64,000 nt of DNA from Roseomonas genomospecies 6 (GCF_008365375.1 NZ_QOKW01000001.1:434001-498000), one strand, 5' to 3'; shown: positions 17,350 to 36,770, numbered from the stretch's first letter. The notes: generated by a model from the sequence alone, not told the origin. Program-made: numbers and translations.

Positions 17350-17601
17350 ATGGCCCATGCCATGTTCAAACGCTACAAGGTCCTGTTCATCCGCCCCCTG
17401 CCCGGCCTGCGTCCGGGCCGGCCCGAGCGCGACGCCATGGTGGATCGGGTCAAGCGCTTCGCCAGCCAGAACGGCATGGCCGGCGACCTGCACGCCATCG
17501 CCCCCAACGCCGGTTTCGGCATCCTGGAAATCCAATGCACGGACAAGCTGGCCCGCCGGCTGAGCGACCTGTCGGAGGTCGAATCCGTGTTGGAGGCGTA
17601 A
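17350..17601 (+). CDS. Small hypothetical protein
   Basis: 83 residues from ATG 17350; ATG 17362 or an upstream GTG at 17299 (with GGGGGAGGAC very close to it) are alternatives. The product is a compact alpha/beta-looking sequence (MFKRYKVLFIRPLPGLRPGR, then GFGILEIQCTDKLARRLSDL) ending in an acidic helix (SEVESVLEA). It may bind another protein or nucleic acid, but no family was recognised. The stop codon lies in the first copy of a 21-bp sequence that recurs beyond the adjacent palindromic repeat. Confidence 0.6.
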   Translation: MAHAMFKRYKVLFIRPLPGLRPGRPERDAMVDRVKRFASQNGMAGDLHAIAPNAGFGILEIQCTDKLARRLSDLSEVESVLEA

Positions 17602-17780
17602 GCGCCCTCTACCTCCCAATTCAGTCTTAGCCCTCTCCCCCCTGGGGAGAGGGTGGCCCAAAGGGCCGGTGAGGGGGATGCGCTTTTGCCGGACGTGCCG
17701 CCACGCGCAACCCCCTCACCCTAACCCTCTCCCCAGAGGGGAGAGGGGATTTTGAAGGACGTAAGCGCCCTCTACCTCCC
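17597..17780. repeat. Palindromic GC-rich repeat flanked by a 21-bp direct duplication
   Basis: CCCTCTCCCC...GGGGAGAGGG modules lie at 17631-17749 in both orientations (left end GGGGAGAGGGTGG, right end CTCACCCTAACCCTCTCC). The module is bounded by two identical 21-bp copies that begin CGTAAGCGCCCTCTACCTCC, at 17597-17617 and 17760-17780, both followed by a near-match TTCAG. The family recurs at 23889, 29671 and 39297. Confidence 0.9.
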
Positions 17781-17870
17781 GTTCAGGTGACGGGGCATCG
17801 GCTTGCGGCGGCGGCACAACGGGCCATCTGCAGTGTTTTACCGCACAGACGCCGTCAGGAGCCCGCCTTC

Positions 17871-18185
17871 ATGAATCCCCGGTTGCTCGCCGAGGTGCTG
17901 GAACCCGTGCTGAACGCCGCGGAAAAGGACGACGCGGCGATGCTCGACGCCGTGAATCTGTCGGCGGAGGCGCTGGCCGCGCTCGGCGCGGTCATCCTCG
18001 ACCGCGAGGGGCGCCCGGCCGACGGCGTGTCCGACGAACGCGCGGTGGTCGCCGCGCTGAACACCCATGCGCACACGCTGATGCAGTGCGGGCGGCTCGA
18101 CGATGTGGTGGAGGCGCTGCAACTGGCCGAACGGATCGGCCGGCTGGGCCGCCTGCCCCATCATCCGCGCATGTCCGACGGTTAG
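17871..18185 (+). CDS. Hypothetical protein, helical
   Basis: 104 residues from the ATG at 17871 (GTCAGGAG upstream). The sequence is helix-rich and acidic at the start (LLAEVLEPVLNAAEKDDAAM), with an ILDREGRPADGVSDERAVVA segment in the middle and a repeat-like helix pair near the end (LMQCGRLDDVVEALQLAERI). No catalytic motif or membrane segment. No family recognised. Its stop codon immediately precedes an 18-bp palindrome in front of the trehalose locus. Confidence 0.65.
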   Translation: MNPRLLAEVLEPVLNAAEKDDAAMLDAVNLSAEALAALGAVILDREGRPADGVSDERAVVAALNTHAHTLMQCGRLDDVVEALQLAERIGRLGRLPHHPRMSDG

Positions 18186-18230
18186 CCACCTAAGGTTAGG
18201 TGGGAGGAACACCGCACCGCCCCCGTTGTT
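18186..18230 (+). promoter_or_regulatory. 18-bp palindrome and EcfG-like motif before the trehalose locus
   Basis: CCACCTAAGGTTAGGTGG (18186-18203) has perfect 8-bp arms around GG, which suits a dimeric repressor site better than a hairpin. Directly after it come GGAAC (18206-18210) and, 16 bp later, TGTT (18227-18230), a near match to the EcfG stress-sigma promoter. The fusion gene starts 35 bp further on. Trehalose genes are commonly under general stress control in alphaproteobacteria. Confidence 0.4.
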
Positions 18231-18265
18231 GTGCGAGCCGTGCCGCCCAACAGGGGAGATGTGTC

Positions 18266-23935
<5,670 letters not shown>

Positions 23936-24064
23936 GGGTACAGCCAAGGATCAGCCCTTTGACCGTCACCGGCACCCTCACCCTCCCGCCGCTTCGCGGC
24001 GGGTCCCTCCCTCTCCCGGGACGGGAGAGGGCCTCACGCAGTTCCTGATCCAGGAGACCAATCC

Positions 24065-26833
<2,769 letters not shown>

Positions 26834-26836
26834 CGC

Positions 26837-27316
26837 ATGGACCGCAGCCCGCCACAGCACCGGCTCCTCGTTCCCATCGACCCGCGGCTGATCGGGAGCA
26901 CCCCCGCCAAGCCCGCGGTCTTCGGGACCGTTCTGTCCGGCGAGCCTCAAGAGAGCTTCCTGAACCTGTATGACGGCGGCGGGGGGCGGTTCGCCTGCGG
27001 GCTTTGGCAGTGCACGCCGGGAACCATCGCCATGGCCGACTGGCCGCATGAGGAATTCTGCGTTCTGCTGGCCGGGCGGGTGGTCATCACCCCCCAGGGC
27101 GGCGCGCCGCAGGAACACCGGCAGGGCGATGCCTTCGTCATTCCCAGGGGCTTCACCGGCATCTGGGACGTGCGCGAGACGATCCGCAAATACTACGCGA
27201 TCGAGAAGCCCGTCGGCCCCGGCGCCATGGCCCGGCGGCTGTTGCGCGCCCCGCTGTCGCTGGCCCGGCGGCTGTTGCGGCGGGGCGGGCCGACCCTTGC
27301 TCAGGGCGGCTTCTGA
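26837..27316 (+). CDS. Cupin-domain protein (DUF861-like)
   Basis: 159 residues starting 3 bp after the treY stop, so clearly co-transcribed with it. ADWPHEEFCVLLAGRVVITP and the following HRQGDAFVIPRGFTGIWDV are the two conserved cupin motifs of the DUF861 (ureidoglycine aminohydrolase-like) group. A basic arginine-rich C-terminus (LLRAPLSLARRLLRRGG) is added. The family includes sugar- and small-molecule-binding proteins. A link to trehalose or glucan metabolism is suggested only by position. Confidence 0.8.
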   Translation: MDRSPPQHRLLVPIDPRLIGSTPAKPAVFGTVLSGEPQESFLNLYDGGGGRFACGLWQCTPGTIAMADWPHEEFCVLLAGRVVITPQGGAPQEHRQGDAFVIPRGFTGIWDVRETIRKYYAIEKPVGPGAMARRLLRAPLSLARRLLRRGGPTLAQGGF

Positions 27317-27493
27317 AGCGGGTTCCGGGAGGGCTACCCTCGGAAAATATCCGATTTCTTCCGTCGGGATTGATCGAATCCCTTCGCCACGCGTTATTCC
27401 GAAGTACAGGCGCCCGACCGGAGCAACGAGAGGCGCTCAATCGGACTCATTTCTGCACCACGGGACGCGACCACAGACGGACGGGAGACAAGC

Positions 27494-27655
27494 ATGAGCG
27501 ATCATCGCCAATGGGTCGAACTGGACCACAGCAACGGCGGCGAAGCCGCCAAGCCGCAGGACACCCAGTCCGCCGCCACCACGGCCACCCAGAACTCCGC
27601 CCAGCCGGCAGAGACCCCCGTGCCGGGCGGTCCGGACAGCTCCCCGGACCGCTGA
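27494..27655 (+). CDS. Small hydrophilic, probably disordered protein
   Basis: 53 residues, beginning MSDHRQWVELDHSNGGEAAK and ending in a Pro/Ser/Asp tail. ACGGGAGACAAGC supplies a good ribosome-binding site. The Ala/Thr/Gln/Pro composition with no hydrophobic core predicts disorder, like the proteins at 17107 and 28619. No family recognised. Confidence 0.6.
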   Translation: MSDHRQWVELDHSNGGEAAKPQDTQSAATTATQNSAQPAETPVPGGPDSSPDR

Positions 27656-27706
27656 CGGCCTTTCGATAACGACGGCAAGCGGAAACGGCAGGGCGGGTCT
27701 CGGGCC

Positions 27707-28159
27707 TCAGCCCTGCCGCCGCATGGCCTGGAGTCCCGTGGCGGAGGCGCGGTCGGGCCGGCCGAACAGTTCCAGGGCCGGGGGGATGGAGGAGGGGCGC
27801 ATCCCCGCCAGGATTTCGCCGACCGCCCCGACGGCGTCGACCAGCGCGTCGGGCATCACCGGCTTGCGCAGAAGACCGAGCGCGAAATCGCGCGCCTCCT
27901 CCCCCCGATGATCGAAGCCGGTGATGAGCAGGGAGGGGATGTTGTGCTCCTCCCACAATTTGCGTGCCAGCGTCAGCCCATTCTCGCCACCGGCCAGATA
28001 GACGTCCACCAGCGCGAGATCCGGCTGTTCCCGGACGCCCAGCCGCGTCGCCTTGGCGGCGTCGCGCAGGGGGCCGACGACCGTGTAACCGGCGTTTTCC
28101 AGCACGGCCTTGATGGCCGGCCCGATCAACGGATCGTCCTCGACGACGAGCAACTTCAC
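27707..28159 (-). CDS. Single-domain response regulator (receiver protein)
   Basis: 150 residues from the GTG at 28159, chosen because AAGGAACAGATG lies upstream and KLLVVEDDPLIGPAIKAVLE is the normal start of a receiver domain; an ATG at 28237 would add an unusual 26-residue extension. The acidic pair ED in VVEDDP, the phospho-accepting Asp in LALVDVYLAGGENG and the Lys in GLLRKPVMPDALV are all present. There is no output domain; the last 30 residues are a Pro/Ala-rich tail. It may act by protein-protein contact in a phosphorelay, for example with one of the orphan kinases in this window. Partner unknown. Confidence 0.85.
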   Translation of the reverse strand: MKLLVVEDDPLIGPAIKAVLENAGYTVVGPLRDAAKATRLGVREQPDLALVDVYLAGGENGLTLARKLWEEHNIPSLLITGFDHRGEEARDFALGLLRKPVMPDALVDAVGAVGEILAGMRPSSIPPALELFGRPDRASATGLQAMRRQG

Positions 28160-28374
28160 GGCATCTGTTCCTTGTTGGCGGACGGCTGTGGGCCGGCTTG
28201 GCCCGAAGCGCCCATGTTTGTCGATGCGGTGCATCAATCAAGGGGCGGAATCGGCGCAATGGAGCGAGGCGGCGGGGCACCGAACGGGCAGAGCCTTGGG
28301 GAGGGGCGAACCCGCCGCCCGCTTTGCGTGTTTAGAGCATTCCGAGACCGATGCAACCTCCGTGGGAGACCTGC

Positions 28375-28593
28375 ATGAAGTTCATCGAATTCACCGACCG
28401 CGCCGGGGCGCCGGTCCTGATCAACGCCGCGGGTGTCCTGTACCTTCGCGGCACCGAGGGGGAGCGGACCGAGATCACCTTTGCCGGACGTGCCGAACCG
28501 CTGGTGGTCGCCGCCCCGCTGGACGAGGTGGCCCGGACGCTGGAAGACGCCATGCCGGTACCGCCCGACCCCACCCTGGCGCTCGTCTCGTGA
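28375..28593 (+). CDS. Small hypothetical protein
   Basis: 72 residues from the ATG at 28375 (GTGGGAGACC upstream). MKFIEFTDRAGAPVLINAAG then VLYLRGTEGERTEITFAGRA looks like a small beta-rich domain, followed by an amphipathic helix (LDEVARTLEDAM) and a Pro-rich end. It vaguely resembles FlbD-like short proteins, but the match is too weak to name it. Confidence 0.6.
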   Translation: MKFIEFTDRAGAPVLINAAGVLYLRGTEGERTEITFAGRAEPLVVAAPLDEVARTLEDAMPVPPDPTLALVS

Positions 28594-28618
28594 CGGGCGG
28601 GCCTCGCAGGTCCCGGCC

Positions 28619-28792
28619 TCACACGTCGTAGATGGGGCCCGGCGTGGCCTTGTTCGCGCCGCCGCGCTTGCGCTCTTCCTTCTCGGTCAGTTCGGCCTCG
28701 CCGCCCTGGTCCGGCTTGACGGTACCCTCGCGGGCCTCGTCGATTCCCTCGTCCTTGCCGGGCTGCGGGTCGGTCTTGCGGTCGTCGGTCAT
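28619..28792 (-). CDS. Small hydrophilic, probably disordered protein
   Basis: 57 residues from the ATG at 28792 (GAGGACCG upstream), MTDDRKTDPQPGKDEGIDEA to a TPGPIYDV end. It is rich in Asp, Glu, Lys, Gly and Pro, with a short charged helix (ELTEKEERKRGG). It is the third such disordered small protein in the window. No family recognised; stress-related function possible. Confidence 0.6.
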   Translation of the reverse strand: MTDDRKTDPQPGKDEGIDEAREGTVKPDQGGEAELTEKEERKRGGANKATPGPIYDV

Positions 28793-28959
28793 GACGGTCC
28801 TCGTTCCGGTTTTCGGTTCACCGTCTTCAACATTCCGGGGGCCGCGGCGTTGCGCCCCGCGCCCTCCCCTTCCGGAAGGCTGATGCGCGCGTGGCGCGGG
28901 TTGCCGGACGCCGCGCGCTCCATCACTTTTCGGGGCGGAGACAAACCGGAAGGACCGCC

Positions 28960-29661
28960 ATGATCGACCTCCATTACTGGCCGACCCCCAACGGGCACAA
29001 GATCACCCTCTTCCTGGAGGAAGCGGGGCTGGACTACACCATCCATCCCGTGGACATCTCGGCCGGCGACCAGTTCAAGCCGGATTTCCTGGCGATCTCC
29101 CCGAACAACCGCATGCCGGCCATCGTGGACCACGCCCCGGCGGACGGCGGGGAGCCTGTGTCCGTCTTCGAATCGGGCGCGATCCTGACCTATCTGGCGG
29201 AAAAGACCGGCAAATTCCTGCCCGCCGACCCGCGGGGCCGCAAGACCGTTCTGGAGTGGCTGTTCTGGCAGGTGGGGGGCCTTGGCCCGATGGCCGGGCA
29301 GAACCACCATTTCGTGCAGTACGCGCCCGAACAGATCCCCTACGCCATCGACCGCTACGTGAAGGAAACCAACCGCCTCTACGGCGTCCTGAACAAGCGT
29401 CTGGCGGGCCGGGCCTTCATCGCGGGGGACGATCTCACCATCGCCGACATGGCCTGCTACCCTTGGATCGTCCCGCACGAGCGGCAGCGCCAGAACCTCG
29501 CCGACTTCCCGGAGCTGAAGCGCTGGTTCGAATCGATCCAGGCCCGCCCGGCGACGGTCCGCGCCTATGAGAAGGGCGCGGAACTGGCCAAGCGCCCGTC
29601 GGTCACCGACGAGGGCAAGAAGATCCTGTTCGGCCAGACCGCGGCGAACGTTCAGAAGTGA
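28960..29661 (+). CDS. Glutathione S-transferase family protein (YfcG/Nu-class-like)
   Basis: 233 residues from the ATG at 28960 (GGAAGGACC upstream). The N-terminal thioredoxin-like domain carries YWPTPNGHKITLFLEEAGLD and NNRMPAIVDH, with VFESGAILTYLAEKTGKFLP as the glutathione-gamma-glutamyl contact. The TPNG motif in place of a catalytic Tyr or Cys is typical of the YfcG/YghU (Nu) class, which reduce disulfide-bonded substrates using two glutathione molecules. The all-helical C-terminal domain includes FIAGDDLTIADMACYPW. Cytoplasmic redox enzyme. Confidence 0.9.
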   Translation: MIDLHYWPTPNGHKITLFLEEAGLDYTIHPVDISAGDQFKPDFLAISPNNRMPAIVDHAPADGGEPVSVFESGAILTYLAEKTGKFLPADPRGRKTVLEWLFWQVGGLGPMAGQNHHFVQYAPEQIPYAIDRYVKETNRLYGVLNKRLAGRAFIAGDDLTIADMACYPWIVPHERQRQNLADFPELKRWFESIQARPATVRAYEKGAELAKRPSVTDEGKKILFGQTAANVQK

Positions 29662-29670
29662 TGATGAATG

Positions 29671-29878
29671 TCCCCTCTCCCGCCCCGGGAGAGGGTGGCG
29701 CCAGAGGCGCCTCTCACGCTGGCTGAAAGCCAGCGCTGACGGCGACAGGCGGATGCCATTGGCATCCGCTGAGAGCCGGGTGAGGGTCGTACGAGGATTG
29801 AAGCGCTGATCCTTGGCTGTACCCTCACCCTCCCGCCGCAAAGCGGCGGGTCCCTCCCTCTCCCGGGGCGGGAGAGTG
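29671..29878. repeat. Compound palindromic repeat between convergent genes
   Basis: 208 bp bounded by CCCCTCTCCCGCCCCGGGAG and a mirror-image CTCCCTCTCCCGGGGCGGGA end. Internal hairpins are CGCTGGCTGAAAGCCAGCGC and GGATGCCATTGGCATCC, then GGGTGAGGGT and ACCCTCACCCTCCCGCC. The copy at 39297-39497 contains the same sub-blocks in the opposite orientation. It lies between the convergent GST and bdhA genes and may act as their terminator. Confidence 0.92.
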
Positions 29879-29889
29879 CAACGAAGCCA

Positions 29890-30675
29890 TCACTGCGCCG
29901 TCCAGCCGCCGTCCATCAGCAGGCTGGCGCCGGTCATCTGCGCCGCCGAGTCGGAGCACAGGAAGACCGCCAGCCCGCCCAGCTCGTCCGGCGTCACGAA
30001 GGCGCCGGAGGGCTGCTTGGCGCCCAGAAGTTCCGCCCGCGCCTGCGGTTCCGGGATGTTCTTGGAGGAGGCGATGGCGTCGATCTGCTTCTGCACCAGC
30101 GGGGTCAGCACCCAGCCCGGACAGATGGCGTTGCAGGTGATGCCCGTCCCCGCCGTCTCCAGCGCCACCGTCTTGGTCAGACCGACCACGCCGTGCTTGG
30201 CCGCGACGTAGGCCGCCTTGTTGACCGACGCGACATGGCCGTGCACCGAGGCGATGTTGAGGATGCGCCCCCAGCCGCGCCGCTTCATGCCCGGCAGGGC
30301 GTGGTGGATGCCGTGGAAGACCGCCGACAGGTTGAGCGCGATCACCGCGTCCCAGCGCTCCGCCGGGAAGTCCTCGACCGGGGCGACGTGCTGGATGCCC
30401 GCGTTGTTCACCAGCACGTCGACGGAACCGAAGGTCTCCTCCGCGTGGGCGATCAGCGCGGCGATCTCCGAGGGCTTCGACAGGTCGGCGCCGTGATAGC
30501 CGACGCGCACCCCGAACTCCGCGGCCAGACCGGCACGCAGCTCTTCGATGGCGCCCACCTCGCCGAAGCCGTTCAGCACCACGTCCGCCCCGGCCCCAGC
30601 CAAAGCCCGCGCGATGCCCAACCCGATCCCGCTGGTCGAGCCGGTGACCACCGCGACCTTCTGAGTCAAGGTCAT
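29890..30675 (-). CDS. bdhA: 3-hydroxybutyrate dehydrogenase
   Basis: 261 residues, a short-chain dehydrogenase. VAVVTGSTSGIGLGIARALA is the NAD-binding motif, NNAGIQH the structural motif, and the catalytic Ser/Tyr/Lys lie in NIASVHGHVASVNKAAYVAA plus AKHGVVGLTK. NAICPGWVLTPLVQKQID is characteristic of D-3-hydroxybutyrate dehydrogenases, which interconvert 3-hydroxybutyrate and acetoacetate. It is the last gene of the minus-strand unit, 67 bp after acetoacetyl-CoA synthetase, so the two enzymes make a two-step route from 3-hydroxybutyrate to acetoacetyl-CoA. It may also serve poly-3-hydroxybutyrate turnover. Confidence 0.93.
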   Translation of the reverse strand: MTLTQKVAVVTGSTSGIGLGIARALAGAGADVVLNGFGEVGAIEELRAGLAAEFGVRVGYHGADLSKPSEIAALIAHAEETFGSVDVLVNNAGIQHVAPVEDFPAERWDAVIALNLSAVFHGIHHALPGMKRRGWGRILNIASVHGHVASVNKAAYVAAKHGVVGLTKTVALETAGTGITCNAICPGWVLTPLVQKQIDAIASSKNIPEPQARAELLGAKQPSGAFVTPDELGGLAVFLCSDSAAQMTGASLLMDGGWTAQ

Positions 30676-30707
30676 GGCTTATCCTCTGTTGTCTTGATGG
30701 TTCAAGT

Positions 30708-30731
30708 CCCCTCCCCCCTCCGGGGAGAGGG
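30708..30731. repeat. Short fragment of the palindromic repeat family
   Basis: CCCCTCCCCCCTCCGGGGAG followed by AGGG is a half-size version of the repeat modules seen elsewhere. It lies in the 67-bp gap between bdhA and the acetoacetyl-CoA synthetase gene. Confidence 0.6.
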
Positions 30732-30742
30732 CTGGGCGCTGG

Positions 30743-32722
<1,980 letters not shown>

Positions 32723-32759
32723 CGTGCTGATCCTGTTTCTTCGTTTTTATGGTTCAGGC

Positions 32760-33761
32760 TTACCGGCGGCTGAACCGCGCCTGAAGCTCGCCCACGATGC
32801 CGCGGCGGAAGACCAGCACGCAGACCACGAAGATCGCGCCGATCACCACCGGAACCGGCATGCTGGTGGCCGCCAGATAGCTTTCCAGCGTGACGACGAC
32901 CGCCGCGCCCACCACCGGGCCGAGCAGCGTGCCCATGCCGCCGAGCAGAGTCATCAGCACCACCTCGCCCGACATCTGCCACGTCACGTCGGTCAGCGAG
33001 GCGAGCTGGAAGACCAGCGCCTTGGTTCCGCCCGCCAGCCCGGCGAGGCTCGCCGACAGGACGAAGGCCAGCAGCTTGTAGCGCTCCGTCCGGTAGCCCA
33101 GCGACACGGCGCGCGGTTCGTTCTCGCGGATCGCCTTCAGCACCTGGCCGAAGGGCGAATGGACCGCCCGCCAGACCACCGCGAAGCCGAACAGGAACAC
33201 CGCCAGCACGAAGTAGTACATGGACAGGGAATTGTTGAGGTCGATCACCCCGAACAGATGCCCGCGCGGCACCGCCTGGATGCCGTCCTCGCCGCCGGTG
33301 AACTTGAGCTGCAGCGCCATGAAGAAGACCATCTGCGACAGCGCCAGCGTGATCATGGCGAAGTAGATGCCCTGCCGCCGGATCGCCAGCGCCCCGAAGG
33401 CGAGACCCAGCAGGGCGGAGAAGCCGGCGCCGAGCAGGATGCTGACCTCCGGCCCCAGCCCCCAGACCTTGGCGGAATGGGCGGTGATGTAGGCCGCCCC
33501 GCCGAAGAAGGCGGCGTGGCCGAAGCTGAGCAGTCCGGCGAAGCCGATCAGCAGGTTGAAGGCGCAGGCGAACAGCGCGAAGCACAGCACCTTCATCACG
33601 AAGACGGGGTACAGCACGAAGGGTGCCGCCAGCGCGATGAGCAGGCCGATGCCGAGGATCGCGGCGTTCCGGGCGGTGTCCTGCCCCGGGCGGCGCAGCG
33701 CGATGGTGGTCGTCTGGGTATCGGCCGTATTGACGTTGGCCGTCTTGATTTGGGTGGCCAT
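32760..33761 (-). CDS. livM: ABC transporter permease, LivM type
   Basis: 333 residues with about nine membrane segments. FAGLLSFGHAAFFGGAAYIT is a conserved LivM signature, and AIRENEPRAVSLGYRTERYK is the EAA-like loop that docks the ATPase. It pairs with the LivH-type permease encoded 3 bp upstream. The family imports branched-chain amino acids, but also amides, urea and short-chain acids. Position next to aacS and bdhA suggests a ketone-body-like substrate here. The first 30 residues are a polar extension. Confidence 0.9.
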   Translation of the reverse strand: MATQIKTANVNTADTQTTTIALRRPGQDTARNAAILGIGLLIALAAPFVLYPVFVMKVLCFALFACAFNLLIGFAGLLSFGHAAFFGGAAYITAHSAKVWGLGPEVSILLGAGFSALLGLAFGALAIRRQGIYFAMITLALSQMVFFMALQLKFTGGEDGIQAVPRGHLFGVIDLNNSLSMYYFVLAVFLFGFAVVWRAVHSPFGQVLKAIRENEPRAVSLGYRTERYKLLAFVLSASLAGLAGGTKALVFQLASLTDVTWQMSGEVVLMTLLGGMGTLLGPVVGAAVVVTLESYLAATSMPVPVVIGAIFVVCVLVFRRGIVGELQARFSRR

Positions 33762-33764
33762 GGC

Positions 33765-34652
33765 TCAGCGCTCCCGTCCGAAGAGGCCCGCGGGCTTGAT
33801 GAGAAGGACGATCGCCATCACGACGAACACCACGATGTTGGAGGCCTCCGGGTAGAAGACCTTGGTCAGGCCCTCCAGCAGCCCCAGCCCCAGGCCGGTG
33901 ACGATGGCGCCCAGGATCGACCCCATGCCGCCGATCACCACCACCGCGAAGACCACGATGATCAGGTTGGTGCCCATCAGCGGCGACACCTGATAGATCG
34001 GCGCGGCCAGCACCCCGGCCAGACCGGCCAGAGCCACGCCGAAGCCGTAGGTGGCGGTGATCATCACCGGCACGTTGATGCCGAAGGCCTGGACCAGCAC
34101 CGGATTCTCCGTCGCGGCGCGCAGATAGGCGCCGAGCCGCGTCCGCTCGATGGCGTACCATGTCCCGAAGCAGACGATCAGCGAGGCGACGACGACCCAG
34201 CCGCGGTAGTTGGGCAGGAACATGAAGCCCAGATTCTGACCGCCGCGCAGCGCGTCCGGGATGGGGTAGGGCTGGCCCGACACGCCGTAGAAGTGGCGGA
34301 AGGCGCCTTCCATGATGAGGGCGAGGCCGAAGGTCAGCAGCAGGCCGTAGAGATGGTCGAGCTTGTAGAGGCGCGACAGCATGGTCTTTTCCAGCACCAC
34401 GCCCAGCAACCCGACGATCAGCGGCGACAGACCCAGCGCCCACCAGTAGCCGAGGCCGAGCTTGGTCAGCAGCAGCCACGCCACGAAGGCGCCGATCATG
34501 TAGAGCGCGCCGTGGGCGAAGTTGATGACGTTCAGCATGCCGAAGATGACCGCCAGCCCAAGGCTGAGCAGCGCGTAGAAGGACCCGTTGATAAGGCCGA
34601 GCAGAAGCTGGCCGAACAGGACCTGGGGCGGCACCCCCAGCAAGTCGAACAT
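33765..34652 (-). CDS. livH: ABC transporter permease, LivH type
   Basis: 295 residues with about eight membrane segments. FGQLLLGLINGSFYALLSLG and LNVINFAHGALYMIGAFVAW are classical LivH segments, and YLRAATENPVLVQAFGINVP is the cytoplasmic coupling loop. The gene is separated from livM by only 3 bp. It is preceded by a palindromic repeat and a T-rich stretch that separate it from the binding-protein gene, so its expression may differ from the upstream genes. Confidence 0.9.
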   Translation of the reverse strand: MFDLLGVPPQVLFGQLLLGLINGSFYALLSLGLAVIFGMLNVINFAHGALYMIGAFVAWLLLTKLGLGYWWALGLSPLIVGLLGVVLEKTMLSRLYKLDHLYGLLLTFGLALIMEGAFRHFYGVSGQPYPIPDALRGGQNLGFMFLPNYRGWVVVASLIVCFGTWYAIERTRLGAYLRAATENPVLVQAFGINVPVMITATYGFGVALAGLAGVLAAPIYQVSPLMGTNLIIVVFAVVVIGGMGSILGAIVTGLGLGLLEGLTKVFYPEASNIVVFVVMAIVLLIKPAGLFGRER

Positions 34653-34702
34653 GACCGTCCCTCCCTATGTATCGGATTTTTGATTTTTTGTTTGGGTGCT
34701 TG

Positions 34703-34795
34703 GGGTGGGCCCCTTCCCCAACCCTCCCCCACCTTCGGTGAGGGAGGGGACTTAGCCCTCCCCCGCGAAGTGGGGGAGGGTTGGGTGGGGACCCG
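34703..34795. repeat. Palindromic repeat (CCCTCCCCC/GGGGGAGGG type)
   Basis: CCTTCCCCAACCCTCCCCCA, GGTGAGGGAGGGGA and CCCTCCCCCGCGAAGTGGGG followed by GAGGGTTGGG form a double hairpin. A close relative lies at 46498-46583 and a third forms the insertion in cobG. It sits between the binding-protein gene and livH. Confidence 0.9.
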
Positions 34796-34805
34796 TCTCA
34801 GAACC

Positions 34806-36008
34806 TTACTTCACCAGCGAACAACCGCTCTTGGCCGGGTCCAGGAACGCCTGCTCGGCGGGGATCGTCTTCACGACCTTGTAGTAGTCCCAGGCGGCCT
34901 TGGACTCGGCCGGGGTCTTCACCTGGGCCAGATACATGTCGTGGAACATGCGGCCGTTCGCGGCGATCTTGCCGTTCTTGGCGAACATGTCGTTCACCGG
35001 GGTCTCGCGCATCTTGGCGGCGACCTTGTCCGCATCGTCGCCACCCACGGCCTCGACCGCCTTCAGATAGTGGCGGACGGCGGAGTAGACGCCGGCCTGG
35101 ACCATGGTCGGCTTGCGGCCGGCCTTGGCCTCGAACTTCTTGGTCCACTCGCGGGTCTGCTCGTCCATGTCCCAGTAGAAACCGGTGGTCAGCAGAAGGC
35201 CCTGGGCGGCCTGGAGGCCCAGCGCGTTCACGTCGCTGATGAACAGCAGCAGGCCGGCGAGGCTCTGGCCCGACTGGGTGATGCCGAACTCCGACGCCTG
35301 CTTGACGGCGTTGGTGGCGTCACCGCCCGCGTTGGCGAGGCCGATCACGTCGGCCTTCGACGCCTGGGCCTGGAGCAGGTAGGACGAGAAGTCGGCGGTG
35401 CCCAGCGGATGGCGGACGTTGCCCGCGACCTTGCCGTCGAGCTGCTTGACCATCTTCGTGGTTTCATCCTCCAGCGAATGGCCGAAGGCGTAGTCCGCGG
35501 TGATGAAGAACCAGTTCTTCTTGCCCTGCTCGACCAGCGCGCGGGCGGTGCCGGCGGCCATGGCGTAGTTGTCGTAGGTCCACTGGAAGCCGTAGGGGCT
35601 GCAGGACTTGCCGCTGAGGTCGGTCGAACCCGGACCGGACATCAGGAAGATGCGCTTCTTGTCCTTGGTGATGCCCTGAACCGCCAGAGCGGCGGCGGAG
35701 TTCGGCACGTCGGCGATGACGTCCACGTTGCCGGCGTCGATCCACTCGCGCGCCGTGTTGGCGGCGATGTCGGCCTTGTTCTGGTGATCGGCGACGACGA
35801 TCTCGATCGGCGCGCCCGCGATCTTGCCGCCGAACTCCTCCGCCGCCAGACGCGCGGCGATGGCCGAGCCTTCGCCGGCGAGGTCGGCGTAGATGCCGGA
35901 CCGGTCGTTCATGACGCCGATCTTGATCACGTTGTTGGAGACCTGCGCGTGCGCGGCGCCGGCGGTCAGCGCCAGCAGCGCGGTCCCGCAAAGCAACGTC
36001 TTGAGCAT
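34806..36008 (-). CDS. ABC transporter substrate-binding protein, LivK/Leu-Ile-Val-binding type
   Basis: 400 residues with a Sec signal peptide (MLKTLLCGTALLALTAGAAH). The mature start VSNNVIKIGVMNDRSGIYAD and the segment VADHQNKADIAANTAREWID are typical of Peripla_BP_6 proteins of branched-chain amino-acid-type importers. It delivers the ligand to the LivHM permease in the periplasm. The usual ligand residues for leucine are not obviously preserved, and with aacS/bdhA downstream a hydroxy- or keto-acid is a reasonable guess. It lies 39 bp downstream of livF. Confidence 0.9.
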   Translation of the reverse strand: MLKTLLCGTALLALTAGAAHAQVSNNVIKIGVMNDRSGIYADLAGEGSAIAARLAAEEFGGKIAGAPIEIVVADHQNKADIAANTAREWIDAGNVDVIADVPNSAAALAVQGITKDKKRIFLMSGPGSTDLSGKSCSPYGFQWTYDNYAMAAGTARALVEQGKKNWFFITADYAFGHSLEDETTKMVKQLDGKVAGNVRHPLGTADFSSYLLQAQASKADVIGLANAGGDATNAVKQASEFGITQSGQSLAGLLLFISDVNALGLQAAQGLLLTTGFYWDMDEQTREWTKKFEAKAGRKPTMVQAGVYSAVRHYLKAVEAVGGDDADKVAAKMRETPVNDMFAKNGKIAANGRMFHDMYLAQVKTPAESKAAWDYYKVVKTIPAEQAFLDPAKSGCSLVK

Positions 36009-36047
36009 TTCGAACTCCCTCCGATTGGATTTCTTGGTGTGATTGGA

Positions 36048-36762
<715 letters not shown>

Positions 36763-36770
<8 letters not shown>

